This document shows, piece after piece, positions 16,637-25,525 of a stretch of DNA of 64,000 bases. The notes beneath the pieces are model-generated. The model had not been told where the DNA came from, did not search any database, and was given only the letters and a program-made list of their open reading frames with translations. The stretch lies in contig DATJIF010000063.1 in NCBI GenBank assembly GCA_035493475.1, positions 157,267 through 221,266 on the forward strand, read 5' to 3'. Every line of letters starts with the position of its first letter. Within the stretch, counting starts at the first letter, position 1. The position numbers and the translations under genes were made by a program. This DNA is from Actinospica sp035493475. GTDB taxonomy: Bacteria; Actinomycetota; Actinomycetes; Streptomycetales; Catenulisporaceae.

Positions 16637-17742
16637 CGCTCCCCGAGACCCCGGGCCGCCAACTGACCATGGACCTGATGGCCTCGGTACTCCAGCAGAT
16701 GCCCGACCCGACCGGCGGCGGGTACGTCGGAGTTTTCGAGCGAGAAGCAGCCAAGGCGTTCGGCGCTCCGTACGCCGTCGCGGTCTCCTCCGGCACCGCG
16801 GCGATTCACGCGGCGCTCGCGGCCTGCGGGATCGGTCCAGGCGACGAGGTCTTGGTCCCGGCGCTCACCGTCGTTATGACCGTTGCGCCGATTGCCGCGC
16901 TCGGGGCGACGCCCGTGTTCATCGACAGTGACCCGGCCACGCTGGATCTGGACTACGACGATGCCGCCGGCAAGCTCACCCCCCGCACCAAGGCGATCAT
17001 GCCGGTGCACCTGTGGGGACGCATGGGAGACCCCACGGCCCTCACGCGCTTCGCCTCCGTGCACGGGCTCGCCGTCGTCGAGGACGCGGCACAGGCAGCT
17101 GGCACTGCACGCGAGGAACTAGGGGCCGGAACAGTCGGCACGGTCGGCTGCGTCAGCCTCAAGGACGGCAAGATCATCTCAAGCGGCGAGGGCGGCTTCC
17201 TGCTCACCGCCAGCGCCGAGATCGCCGAGCACGCGAGCGCGTTCCGCAGCCATTGGCAGCCAGCCCCGCGCGGTGAGGCGCCGCAGAGCCGTCTGGCCAC
17301 TAACTCCCGGCTCGCCGACCCGCTCGCCGCGATCGCCCTGGCCAATCTCCGGCGCTTCCCGGCTCTGCTGGAGCTACGACAGGCCCAGACGCGAATGCTC
17401 CTGGAAGCGGTAGATCACGTGCCCGGCGTAAGCGAGCTCGTTCCGGCCGTGGGGGAGGAGTGGAACTGCTTCGCACCGTTGCTTCGCATCGACCTGGCGA
17501 ACCCTCGGGGTTTCGCCGAACTTCTCGCATCGCAGGGGGTGCCGAGTTCCACGGGCAGTTTCCGGCTCGTGCCCTGCGATACCCGGCCGATGTTCGCCAG
17601 CGCTGACCGAATGCCGTGCCGCGGCGCCGCTCAGATTCTCGATCACACGATCGCCGTGGTCCTTACTGAACGAGACAACGAGGCGACGCTTGAGCGCTAC
17701 GCCGCTGTTATCACGCGAGAGGCCCGCGCATGGGTGGGCTGA
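16633..17742 (+). CDS. DegT/DnrJ/EryC1/StrS-family PLP enzyme
   Basis: A 369-residue fold-type-I aminotransferase of the sugar-aminotransferase family. Marks are AVSSGTAAIHAALAACGIGP (phosphate-binding), VVEDAAQAAG with D151 facing the pyridine nitrogen, and SLKDGKIISSGEGGFL with K180 the likely PLP lysine. Such enzymes transaminate ketosugars, giving aminodeoxysugars. ATGA overlap with the radical-SAM gene supports a paired dehydrogenation-transamination step, probably on ribose or another sugar of the nucleoside. A dehydratase role is possible in this family if the Lys were replaced, but it is present. Confidence 0.88.
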   Translation: MTLPETPGRQLTMDLMASVLQQMPDPTGGGYVGVFEREAAKAFGAPYAVAVSSGTAAIHAALAACGIGPGDEVLVPALTVVMTVAPIAALGATPVFIDSDPATLDLDYDDAAGKLTPRTKAIMPVHLWGRMGDPTALTRFASVHGLAVVEDAAQAAGTAREELGAGTVGTVGCVSLKDGKIISSGEGGFLLTASAEIAEHASAFRSHWQPAPRGEAPQSRLATNSRLADPLAAIALANLRRFPALLELRQAQTRMLLEAVDHVPGVSELVPAVGEEWNCFAPLLRIDLANPRGFAELLASQGVPSSTGSFRLVPCDTRPMFASADRMPCRGAAQILDHTIAVVLTERDNEATLERYAAVITREARAWVG

Positions 17743-17782
17743 CCGACGACGCCGTACGGCTATTCCGCGTGAGGAGCCCGCG

Positions 17783-18574
17783 ATGAGCACGAACGCCACT
17801 TGCAGCATGGATCCGCCCGCGCACCGGATCTGCACCCGCGGTCTGCTCGCGTCCGTCGAGGGCAACAACGGAATGGGCAAGACCTATCTGATGAACCGGG
17901 TCGTCGAGACCCTAGATGACAAGCCCCTGATTCTTGACGGGTTCTCGCAGCGCAAAGACGGACGCTACGGGCTCGGTGAACTCCTGCTCCGAGCGCTACG
18001 CAAGGCGAGCGCTGGAGATCCGTTCCTGCGCGGCGGCAGCCCCATGGCCGAGGCCCTGATCCTGCTGGCCATCAAACGGGACGACCTGGACTCCGTCGCA
18101 GCCGAGCTTTCCACCGGCCGTACCGTCGTTGAGGGCCGCTGCGTCGACACCACGGCGGTGTGCCATGGGCTGCTCACCCATCCCGACGACTTGGACGCCG
18201 CTCTCGACTCAGCTATAGACCTGCTGAGGCTCGCTGCCCGTTTCAGGCCACTTCCAGACCTGACAATCCTGGTCACCGACGATGTTGCGGCATCCATCGA
18301 GCGTGCACAACGGCGTGACCAGTCCGTGTTCACGGATGAGCAGGTCTGGTTCATGCGCGAGACGAACGTGCTTCACGAGCGACTTGCCGCCGCAGATCCC
18401 GCACGTTATCGGGTTGTGGACCGGCGCCACCTCGACGAGGACGAGGCGACTGAGCTGATCCGCGCCTGGATCACAGAAACCCGAACAGACCTGACCTGTG
18501 TCCGCGAACCCTGGCTCGGACCGGATTCTCGCTGCATGTACTGCGGGCAGTTCCCGGAGTTGACGTCGGCATGA
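17783..18574 (+). CDS. Second thymidylate-kinase-like P-loop protein
   Basis: A 263-residue nucleotide-kinase-like protein, distantly related to the product of 14911-15615. Walker A is GNNGMGKTY (27-35), and VVEGRCVDTTAVCHGLLT replaces the DRY segment. The C-terminus ends in a possible zinc knuckle, CVREPWLGPDSRCMYCG. GAGGAG at 17771-17776 precedes ATG 17783. A second kinase in one pathway may make a di- or triphosphate or act on a different intermediate. No thymidine-specific residues are recognised, so dTMP is unlikely to be the substrate. Confidence 0.75.
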   Translation: MSTNATCSMDPPAHRICTRGLLASVEGNNGMGKTYLMNRVVETLDDKPLILDGFSQRKDGRYGLGELLLRALRKASAGDPFLRGGSPMAEALILLAIKRDDLDSVAAELSTGRTVVEGRCVDTTAVCHGLLTHPDDLDAALDSAIDLLRLAARFRPLPDLTILVTDDVAASIERAQRRDQSVFTDEQVWFMRETNVLHERLAAADPARYRVVDRRHLDEDEATELIRAWITETRTDLTCVREPWLGPDSRCMYCGQFPELTSA

Positions 18575-19404
18575 GCGATCACGAACACGTACCCGAGCTC
18601 GCACAGGCCGGGGTCTCGTCCACGCGACCCGCACATGGTGGATCCAGTCGGCTCGGCGTGATCTGCCCGTCCGCCGATTCCGCAAGAGCCCGGTGCGACC
18701 TACGCGGGATCCCGGATGATGTCGAATCCGTGGTCTTCGACTTTGACGGCACGCTGGCCGACACGACGGGCGGCCACGAGCGAGCACTGAGAGCGGCGCT
18801 GCGAGAGTTCGACGTCGAGCTTGACGCCGACTGGTACCGCCAGCACGTCGGCCTGTCCATTCACGACCTGCTCGCCGAATTGCCAGCTGCGCGGGGCCTG
18901 CCGCACGACGAGATCATCCAGCAGAGCCGAGCCCAATTGCTTGCCAAGCTGGTCACCGTCACCCCGATTAATTGTGTCGTCGCGCTGCTGCGCGCAGCTC
19001 GTCGTGCCGGGTTGCCGTGCGCCGTGGCATCGGGTGCCTCCGGTTCGCTTGTCCGCCCTGGCCTCGCCGCCTTGGGGTTGACTGACGAGTTCGCCGCGAT
19101 CGTTGTGCGCGAAGACGCTGCCCGGGGCAAGCCGGCTCCTGATCTCTACATCGAGGCGGCACGCCGGCTGAGCGTTCCGGTCGAGCGCTGCCTCGCTATT
19201 GATGACGCCGCCGATGGCATCACCTCGGCCCGCGCCGCCGGCATGAACGTGCTCACCGTGGTCGACGCTCACCTTGCCCCCGTGGACAGGGCCACCGCCA
19301 ACCCCGAACGTCTCGGCGCAGGTCCCAAAGCACATGCCACCTCCCTGCCGCCACCGCGTACTTCCGACTTTCTCAACCAGCACGCACAGCAACCTTGCGG
19401 CTAG
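18571..19404 (+). CDS. HAD-superfamily phosphatase (beta-phosphoglucomutase type)
   Basis: A 277-residue HAD hydrolase with intact motif I VVFDFDGTLADT (D57, D59), an alpha-helical cap, AVASGASGS (motif II), RGKPAPDLYIEAARRL (motif III) and CLAIDDAADGITSARAAGM (motif IV). About 50 N-terminal residues and about 40 C-terminal residues are poorly conserved-looking extensions; the true start may be internal, but the ATG at 18571 overlaps the upstream stop (ATGA). Likely removes a phosphate from a late intermediate, for example converting the final ribotide to the nucleoside. Confidence 0.88.
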   Translation: MSDHEHVPELAQAGVSSTRPAHGGSSRLGVICPSADSARARCDLRGIPDDVESVVFDFDGTLADTTGGHERALRAALREFDVELDADWYRQHVGLSIHDLLAELPAARGLPHDEIIQQSRAQLLAKLVTVTPINCVVALLRAARRAGLPCAVASGASGSLVRPGLAALGLTDEFAAIVVREDAARGKPAPDLYIEAARRLSVPVERCLAIDDAADGITSARAAGMNVLTVVDAHLAPVDRATANPERLGAGPKAHATSLPPPRTSDFLNQHAQQPCG

Positions 19405-19425
19405 CAGCCGCAGGACGAGGAGAAC

Positions 19426-20394
19426 ATGATGCCCATTCTGTATACGACCAAGGACCTTGAGATCGTCACGCCCCCCACGGCTGAGAAGGAGGGCGTCGGG
19501 ATCTTCACGTATACGAACGACTACACGGTGTTCTTCTTCGGCAGGATGCCGGACCAGATCCCCGGAAAGGGTGAGGCGCTGGCCAGGATGGCTGCGTTCA
19601 ACTTCAAGATGCTGGAGCGGGTGGGAGTGCCGACCCACTTCCGGCGTTTCATCGCTCCCAACAGGATCGAGTTCGATCTCGCGCGCATCGTGGACCCGGC
19701 CGTCGAGGAACTGGCGCCCGGCGCCGTGAACTACCTCGTTCCGTTGCAAGTGCTGTTCCGCAATGAACTGCCGCAAGGCAGTTCCGTGCACCGTCGGCTC
19801 GTGGCCGGAACGCTCGCACCAGCCGATCTCGGGTTGAGCGAGATCCCGGCTGTCGGCGAGCGACTGAAGCGACCGATCATCGAATACGCGACGATGCTGG
19901 AAGAGCCCAAGCGGTTCATCGACGCGCCGACGGCCCAGCGCATCGCCGGATTGCGCGATGACCAGTTCGCGACGATGCGCGAGATCACCGTCAAGGTCAA
20001 CGAAGTGATCAGCAGCCACGCGGCGGAGCTGGGCGTGGACCACTCCGACGGCAATTTCGAGTACGTGGTCTCGGGCGACGGGCACATCGTCCTGGCCGAC
20101 AGCCCTGGAACGCCCGACGGAAGCCGCTTCCTGTTCGACGGCGTGCACTGCGGCAAGCAGGTCATCCGGAACTGGTACTCCGACCAGGGACTGGAGCCCC
20201 CGGTCAAGAAGTGGGTGGCAGACGGGGTTCCCCGGAGCCAGTGGACGAACCCTAAATCGCTCCCGCCTGACTTCATACCGGTGATGACGGATCTGTACCG
20301 GGCCCTGAGCGAGGCCTGGATCGGCGACCGGATCTGGAACGCGCCGAACCTACCCACGGCCGTCCAGGCTGTTCGCCGACTCGCAGACCGGTAA
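19426..20394 (+). CDS. SAICAR synthetase (PurC)-like amide ligase
   Basis: A 322-residue member of the phosphoribosylaminoimidazole-succinocarboxamide synthase family. Recognisable are an N-terminal EGKTKD-like TTKDLEIV, MPDQIPGKGEALARMAAFNF (56-75), THFRRFI, and the ATP-grasp-like core EVISSHAAELGVDHSDGNFE and VLADSPGTPDGSRFLFDG. The canonical LADEIxPDS-RFW motif is altered to LADSPGTPDGSRFLF, losing the conserved Glu, so it is not housekeeping PurC. PurC joins Asp to the carboxylate of CAIR, an imidazole ribotide; CDG ribotide is a close mimic with a ring carboxylate, so this enzyme probably amidates that carboxylate. GAGGAG at 19417 sets the ATG. Confidence 0.8.
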   Translation: MMPILYTTKDLEIVTPPTAEKEGVGIFTYTNDYTVFFFGRMPDQIPGKGEALARMAAFNFKMLERVGVPTHFRRFIAPNRIEFDLARIVDPAVEELAPGAVNYLVPLQVLFRNELPQGSSVHRRLVAGTLAPADLGLSEIPAVGERLKRPIIEYATMLEEPKRFIDAPTAQRIAGLRDDQFATMREITVKVNEVISSHAAELGVDHSDGNFEYVVSGDGHIVLADSPGTPDGSRFLFDGVHCGKQVIRNWYSDQGLEPPVKKWVADGVPRSQWTNPKSLPPDFIPVMTDLYRALSEAWIGDRIWNAPNLPTAVQAVRRLADR

Positions 20395-20487
20395 GTAAAC
20401 GCGGCGGCATCGCGCTTGCGAATGCCGCTCTCTCCACTGAGCCGGGCCAATACCGGCGACGAAACGACGACCTCGAATGGTAAGCAC

Positions 20488-21144
20488 ATGGGCAGACTGA
20501 CGGACGATCCAGACTTTCGCGCGACCACGTACGTGGTGATCGACTTCGAGACCACCACGCCCGCGGGCCACCCGGCCCAGCCCATCGAGGTCGCCGCTCT
20601 CGTGCTGCGCTACGGCCAGAACGGCTGGACCCGGATCGGCGTCAGCACGTCCCTCATCAAGCCGCCCCCGTTCGCACCGGTGACCTCAGCCGACACCGCG
20701 CTCAAGGGCCTGACTCCCGCGATGTTCGAAGACGCGCCCGCTCCAGTCGACGTGTTCGGCGAACTAGACCGGAACCTCACACCGGGCAGCCCGTTCCTCC
20801 TGGTAGCCCAGAACGCGTCCGTCGAGGCCAACATCATCCACAACCAGAGCGAACACTGCCCGGCCCTGGCGCACATCGACTTCCTCGACACGATCCCGCT
20901 CGCCAAGAAGATCGTCCCAGGCCTTCCCTCCTACGGACTCGACACGCTCCTGGCCCACTTCTCGATCCCGCAGCCCAGAGACCGACACCGGGCGGCGGCC
21001 GATGTGGAGGTCACAGCCCAGGTCTTCTTCCATCTCATCCGCGCCGCGGACGAGATGCCTCGCTACGCCCGCCTTGCCGACCTGGTGAACGTCGCCGGCC
21101 GCACGGCGAAAAGCAACATGCCCGTACAGGACCAGCTGTTCTAG
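20488..21144 (+). CDS. DEDDh 3'-5' exonuclease (DnaQ-like)
   Basis: A 218-residue exonuclease-fold protein. Exo I is VVIDFETT (D19, E21), Exo II lies in LLVAQNASVEANIIHN, and Exo III is HRAAADVEVTAQVF (His and Asp). The domain resembles the proofreading subunit of DNA polymerase III but stands alone. ATG 20488 was chosen because the fold begins right after it; ATG 20422 and TTG 20416 are also in frame, with no clear ribosome site for any. It follows the ligase gene by 93 bp. It could remove incorporated modified nucleotides as self-protection, or have an unrelated repair role. Confidence 0.8.
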   Translation: MGRLTDDPDFRATTYVVIDFETTTPAGHPAQPIEVAALVLRYGQNGWTRIGVSTSLIKPPPFAPVTSADTALKGLTPAMFEDAPAPVDVFGELDRNLTPGSPFLLVAQNASVEANIIHNQSEHCPALAHIDFLDTIPLAKKIVPGLPSYGLDTLLAHFSIPQPRDRHRAAADVEVTAQVFFHLIRAADEMPRYARLADLVNVAGRTAKSNMPVQDQLF

Positions 21145-21239
21145 ATGAAGACGGCCCTGATGAAGACAGCGCGAGACCCCATCCATGCGAAGGACGCGGG
21201 ACGAGTGGCGCCCACCAGCCTCGGCACAGGGTCCGGCGT

Positions 21240-21258
21240 GGGCGGCCGAAGGCCGCCC
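21240..21258. terminator. Hairpin between convergent exonuclease and NUDIX genes
   Basis: GGGCGGCC (21240-21247) and GGCCGCCC (21251-21258) form a perfect 8-bp stem with a GAA loop in the 126-bp gap between genes that face each other. It is a likely bidirectional GC-rich terminator. Confidence 0.55.
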
Positions 21259-21270
21259 CGCGCGATCGAA

Positions 21271-21828
21271 CTACGCAGCAGCGGTCACCGCACGCGCAAT
21301 GCGGTGTCCCACGCGGCGTTCGGCATCATCGAGCGGGTACCAGTTGGCGCCGCTCACCTCGGACTCCTGGATTCGTCCGACATCCCCGTCCGCTGTGGCA
21401 AAGGCATACCCGATGTCGAAGTGGAAGTGCTCCGGCTCGTCCTTCGCCGGCCGCGCAGGGACCGGGCCGTACTCGATGTACGCGGGCGTCGGCGAGACGC
21501 ACACCACCGTTTCCGGGTCGATGCCGGTTTCCTCGGTCAGCTCGCGCACGGCCGCGTCGATGAGCGTGGTGTCCGTCGGCTCGAGATGGCCGCCCGGCTG
21601 AAGCAGGATCCCGTAGGCGAGGTGTTCGACGAGCAGGATCTCGGCCTCGTCACGGACCAGCAGCGCACCGACGGTCACATGCAGCCGGAAGTTCCGGCGC
21701 GAGGTGTAATCGACTCCCTCGCCCTGCGAGAGCACCCGCAGTGGCTCCGCGAGCTGTTCGCCCTCTTCCGGATAGCGCTCAAGGTATGCGGTGATCGCAG
21801 CCATGATCTCCGAGTTACTGATCGCCAC
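21271..21828 (-). CDS. NUDIX hydrolase
   Basis: A 185-residue NUDIX protein. The box is the GGHLEP variant, QPGGHLEPTDTTLIDAAVRE followed by LTEETGI, which keeps RE and EE but not exact GX5E spacing, as in a large group of phosphatase-like NUDIX enzymes. Start is GTG 21828: GGAGGT sits five bases upstream, whereas the farther in-frame start at 21879 has no site. It is convergent with the exonuclease and divergent from the exporter, and may hydrolyse a nucleotide of the pathway or serve in detoxification. Confidence 0.85.
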   Translation of the reverse strand: MAISNSEIMAAITAYLERYPEEGEQLAEPLRVLSQGEGVDYTSRRNFRLHVTVGALLVRDEAEILLVEHLAYGILLQPGGHLEPTDTTLIDAAVRELTEETGIDPETVVCVSPTPAYIEYGPVPARPAKDEPEHFHFDIGYAFATADGDVGRIQESEVSGANWYPLDDAERRVGHRIARAVTAAA

Positions 21829-22221
21829 GGGCCACCTCCGAGCAAGTCGCAGAGCACGGATCCGTGGGACCGAACGCACGGTCCAGAGCGACGCGAAGCG
21901 GCACAGTCAGCTCCATTGAAGGCATGTGGCGGACACCGGGATTCGTACTCTACAAGGCTCCGGTCGGCTCGCACGCTCAAACCACGCCAGGACCGAGGCC
22001 AGCGTTGGGCGATCCAATCCGGTTGGCACCGGAGACTGTCGGATCCTCCCGGTAGCGTCGTGCTGACGGAGCGTCAGCCGTGTTCGAGATCGAGAGCTGG
22101 CCAGAAGCGCCAAGCGCAGATCGGAGCTCCGGCACGAGACACGGCGCGCTGATCGGGCTCGTCCTATGGCGAGCGACCGGAATCCACCACCCACATCGAC
22201 CGCATAGACGAGGGACGGACG
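21829..22221. other. Divergent intergenic region (NUDIX / ABC exporter)
   Basis: No gene is seen in these 393 bp. The region should hold promoters for the NUDIX gene (left) and for the exporter operon (right); AGACGAGGGACGG near 22206 is the only ribosome-site-like sequence before ATG 22222. No convincing -10/-35 pair or palindrome was found. Confidence 0.5.
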
Positions 22222-24174
22222 ATGACCGCGGAAGCACTCGATCCACCGCTGCACGAAACCGCCGCGCCGCAGCCGCCTGGCGCTGCACCCGCCGGGCCGG
22301 ACCCGCTGTTCGGATACTCCGGGAACTACAACACGTCCTGGTCGCGCCACGACCGAGCGCTGGGCACCACCGGCTTCCGCACGATCGCCGCCCGCCTTCC
22401 CCGCCTGGTGGCCACCTGCCTGCGGCTCGGCTGGGCAGCCGACCGGCGCGCCTCCACGACGGTGCTCGCCGCGGAACTCGCTACCGGGGCGTTCACTGCC
22501 TTCGGCCTGCTGGCGGTCAACGGGGTCCTGCGCTCGCTGCTCGCAGGCGGGGCCACTACCGCGCGACTGCACGCCGCCATCCCCTCGGTCCTGCTCGCCG
22601 CGTTCGCCGCCGCAGCCAACCGCGCATGCTCGGCGGCATCAACCGGTATGTCGCTCCGGCTCGCCCCCAAGGTCCGGCACCTGGCCCAAGACCGGCTCTA
22701 CCAGCGCACCAACAAGGTCGAGCTACTGTCCTACCAGCAGGGCGAACTCAAGGACCTCATCGACACCGCCCAGTACGGGGCGTCCTGGATCGAGATGGCG
22801 ATCTCCCGGCTGGTCGATCTGGCCTCGGGGGTCATGTCGCTGATCGCCGTGGCCGGGGTTCTGGCCGTCCTGCACCCCTCGCTGATCGTCCTGCTACCGG
22901 TGATCGTCCTGCCCGGCGGGATCGCCGCGGTCAAGGCCTCCCAACAGACCTACCGCTCCCGCCTGTCAATGCTCACCCCCAACCGGCAGCAATACCAACT
23001 CGCGTTCCTGCTGACCAACGCCGACACTGCCGAGGAGATCCGCGTTCACGATGCCGGACCGTTCCTCCTCGCCCAGTACCGCCGCCTCAGCGAGCACCTG
23101 GCGGCCGAGCAGGAGCGCCTTGGCCGAGCGCGTACCCGCACGTCGCTGCTCGCGGGCGCCGCCACCGGTGCAGCAACCGCCGGAGCGTACGTCCTGTTGT
23201 TCATGCTGGTCGAGACCTCCACCATCCCGCTGGCCGCAGCCGGCGCCGCCGCCTACGCACTGCGCACCGGCACCGCCGAACTCGCCGGGCTCGTCCGCAG
23301 CATCAACGCCCTTTACGAACTGGGCCTGTACATCAGTGACTGGGAGGAGGCATGCGAGAAGGCCGAGACGCTGGCGATCCCGGCCGACGGCATCGACCTC
23401 GCGCAGCCGCCCGCCGTGATCAAACTGCGCGATGTCACCTTCCGCTACCCCGAAGCCGACCGGCCGGCCCTCTCGGAGATCAACCTGACGATCCACGCTG
23501 GGCAGACCATCGCGCTGGTCGGCCACAACGGATCGGGCAAGACAACGCTCGCGAAACTTCTCGCGGGCCTCTACGCACCCGAGACCGGCACGGTCGCCTG
23601 GGATGGCGTACCCCTCCAGGAGCTGGACCGGCGCCAGGTATTCGACCAGGTCGCGCTGCTCAGCCAGGGCTTCTTCTGTTGGCCGTTTTCCGTCGCGGCT
23701 AACGTCGGCATCGGGCGGCACGCTCACTTCGACGACGAACTGGCTCGCGACGCCGCGCTGCGCGCGGCCGGAGCGGAATTCGTCTACGACTACGCCGACG
23801 ACCTCAACACCCTGCTGTGCAAGGACTACGACAAGGGAGTCAAGCCCTCCGGCGGCGAGTGGCAGAAGATCGCCCTCGCCCGCTCAGGCCACTTCCGCAA
23901 CGGCTCGATCGTCATCCTCGACGAACCCACGGCAGCGCTCGACCCGCGCGCCGAGGTCGCCACGTTCGCCGCCGTCCAAAACCTGCTCGCCGACAAGACC
24001 GTCATCATGATCACCCACCGGCTCGGCAGCGTCAGACACGCCGACTACATCTACAGCCTGGACGGCGGCCGGATCGCCGAGCAGGGCACGTTCGCCGACC
24101 TGCTCGCGGCAGGCGGCCCGTTCGCCGAGCTCTACCAACTCCAGGCCAGCCAGTACCAGTTGGGCGAGATGTGA
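22222..24174 (+). CDS. ABC exporter, fused membrane and ATPase domains
   Basis: A 650-residue half-transporter: a membrane domain with about six helices (residues about 75-360) followed by an ATPase domain. Walker A is GHNGSGKT (434-441), signature PSGGE at about 542-546 (a variant of LSGGQ), Walker B IVILDEPTAALD with D567-E568, and H-loop MITHRLGSV. It should form a homodimer and export a hydrophobic or nucleoside-like product, or a modified peptide. Its position next to two tailoring genes suggests product efflux and self-resistance. Confidence 0.9.
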   Translation: MTAEALDPPLHETAAPQPPGAAPAGPDPLFGYSGNYNTSWSRHDRALGTTGFRTIAARLPRLVATCLRLGWAADRRASTTVLAAELATGAFTAFGLLAVNGVLRSLLAGGATTARLHAAIPSVLLAAFAAAANRACSAASTGMSLRLAPKVRHLAQDRLYQRTNKVELLSYQQGELKDLIDTAQYGASWIEMAISRLVDLASGVMSLIAVAGVLAVLHPSLIVLLPVIVLPGGIAAVKASQQTYRSRLSMLTPNRQQYQLAFLLTNADTAEEIRVHDAGPFLLAQYRRLSEHLAAEQERLGRARTRTSLLAGAATGAATAGAYVLLFMLVETSTIPLAAAGAAAYALRTGTAELAGLVRSINALYELGLYISDWEEACEKAETLAIPADGIDLAQPPAVIKLRDVTFRYPEADRPALSEINLTIHAGQTIALVGHNGSGKTTLAKLLAGLYAPETGTVAWDGVPLQELDRRQVFDQVALLSQGFFCWPFSVAANVGIGRHAHFDDELARDAALRAAGAEFVYDYADDLNTLLCKDYDKGVKPSGGEWQKIALARSGHFRNGSIVILDEPTAALDPRAEVATFAAVQNLLADKTVIMITHRLGSVRHADYIYSLDGGRIAEQGTFADLLAAGGPFAELYQLQASQYQLGEM

Positions 24175-24239
24175 GCGATTCCAGGGCAGTCCAACCCGAA
24201 GCGGCTCACCGCGCCAGCCCAAGACCTAGGAGTAAGCAC

Positions 24240-24812
24240 GTGACCGTGGGCTCGACCGCAACGAAGTTGATTCTCCTGCGCGGGCCGTCTGGAAGCGGCA
24301 AGACCACCGTTGCCGCCAGCCTCCGCGCGGCCTACGGCCGGGGGATCGCCGTCATCCCGCAGGACATGGTGCGCCGCGAGATCCTTCGGGAGCGCGACCA
24401 CCCGGGCGGGGTGAACATCACGCTGATCGACACCATGGCCCGACACATCCTGGACCAGGGCGTGCACGTCGTCCTCGAAGGCATCCTCGACGCCGTGCGC
24501 TACGGGCAGATGCTGACCTCTCTGCTGAGCGAGCACGTCGGCGACTCGTACGGCTACTTCTTCGACATCCCCTTCGAGGCGACCCTCGAACGCCACCGGA
24601 GCAAGCCGAACCGCGATGAGTGGACCGAGGCGGACATGCGCGAGTGGTACCGCGACGGCGACCTGCTCCCGGACGCCGGGGAGCAGATCATCGGACCAGA
24701 CAGCACGCTGGAGGAGACCGTGCAGCGCATCCTCGCCGAGACGCAACTGTGCGCGGCCGTTCGGCCCGCGCACTCGGGCTTCGGCGAGTCGGCAGTCAGG
24801 GCGCGCGCGTGA
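24240..24812 (+). CDS. Small P-loop kinase (AAA_33 / zeta-toxin-like)
   Basis: A 190-residue ATPase/kinase with Walker A RGPSGSGKTT (14-23), VIPQDMVRREILRERD (acidic catalytic segment DM) and VVLEGILD. This fold phosphorylates small molecules, including antibiotics (chloramphenicol phosphotransferase), nucleosides or UDP-sugars. GTG at 24240 follows CTAGGAGTAAGC. Within an exporter-methyltransferase-NUDIX operon it could give self-resistance by phosphorylating the product. No zeta-toxin antitoxin is next to it. Confidence 0.75.
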   Translation: MTVGSTATKLILLRGPSGSGKTTVAASLRAAYGRGIAVIPQDMVRREILRERDHPGGVNITLIDTMARHILDQGVHVVLEGILDAVRYGQMLTSLLSEHVGDSYGYFFDIPFEATLERHRSKPNRDEWTEADMREWYRDGDLLPDAGEQIIGPDSTLEETVQRILAETQLCAAVRPAHSGFGESAVRARA

Positions 24813-25525
24813 GCAAGCCAACGACATCGAACAGCCAAGCCCAGTTCGAGAGCGCCGAGGAGTACTGGGGCAGCTACTGGCCCTCAGCAGGCGAGGACAC
24901 CGGCGGCATCCCGCCGGTCGATCGGATGCACTGGACCCAGTACCCCGGCCACGGCCCCGGCGCCGAACTCCTCGGCCAACCGAGGACCGCCCTTGAGATC
25001 GGATCTGCGACATGCGTCGCCGGCGTCGCGCTCGCTCGGGCGACCGGCGCCGAGGTCACCTGCGTCGACTCCTCCCCATTCCAGGTCTCGCGGGCCGAGA
25101 ACTGGTGGGCGGACGAGCCCGGCGTCACGGTGCTCGAAGCGGACGTCGTCAGCTTCCTCGCCGAGACCGACTCGCGGTGGGATTGCGTGTTCTCAAACTG
25201 GGGTGCGGCGCTCTTCGTCGACCCGGAAGTCCTCGTACCGCTAGTGCACGCGCGGCTCAATCCCGGAGGACTATTCGCCTTCTCCGCCGTCGAACCACTC
25301 GCCCCCTGCTTCGGACCGCAGATCAAGTACGGCAACGGATACAGAGGCCTTCGCTTACCGATTGTGCGGTGGATGCTCAGCGTGCAGCAGTGGACCGAGG
25401 TCCTTGCCCGGCACGACTTCGACGAACTGGACGTGCACATCCTGCCCGCGCCCACCGAAGGGCACGTCGGCACGCTGCTCGGCCGCGCCCGCACGCCTCA
25501 ACAACCCACCGTGGAGCTCCCATGA
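24809..25525 (+). CDS. SAM-dependent methyltransferase (class I)
   Basis: A 238-residue methyltransferase with motif I ALEIGSATCVAGVALARATG (about residues 61-80), motif II VTCVDSSPFQVS, and motif post-I WDCVFSNWGAALFVDPEVLV. GTG at 24809 overlaps the kinase stop. It differs clearly from the methyltransferase at 14090 and is likely a second tailoring step. Opening segment SAEEYWGSYWPSAGEDTGGI is aromatic-rich and may form a substrate lid. Confidence 0.82.
   Translation: MSKPTTSNSQAQFESAEEYWGSYWPSAGEDTGGIPPVDRMHWTQYPGHGPGAELLGQPRTALEIGSATCVAGVALARATGAEVTCVDSSPFQVSRAENWWADEPGVTVLEADVVSFLAETDSRWDCVFSNWGAALFVDPEVLVPLVHARLNPGGLFAFSAVEPLAPCFGPQIKYGNGYRGLRLPIVRWMLSVQQWTEVLARHDFDELDVHILPAPTEGHVGTLLGRARTPQQPTVELP

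Noticed and set aside
19426..20394. Housekeeping PurC
   Set aside because: Conserved LADEIxPDS motif is altered and the gene is embedded in a deazapurine operon.
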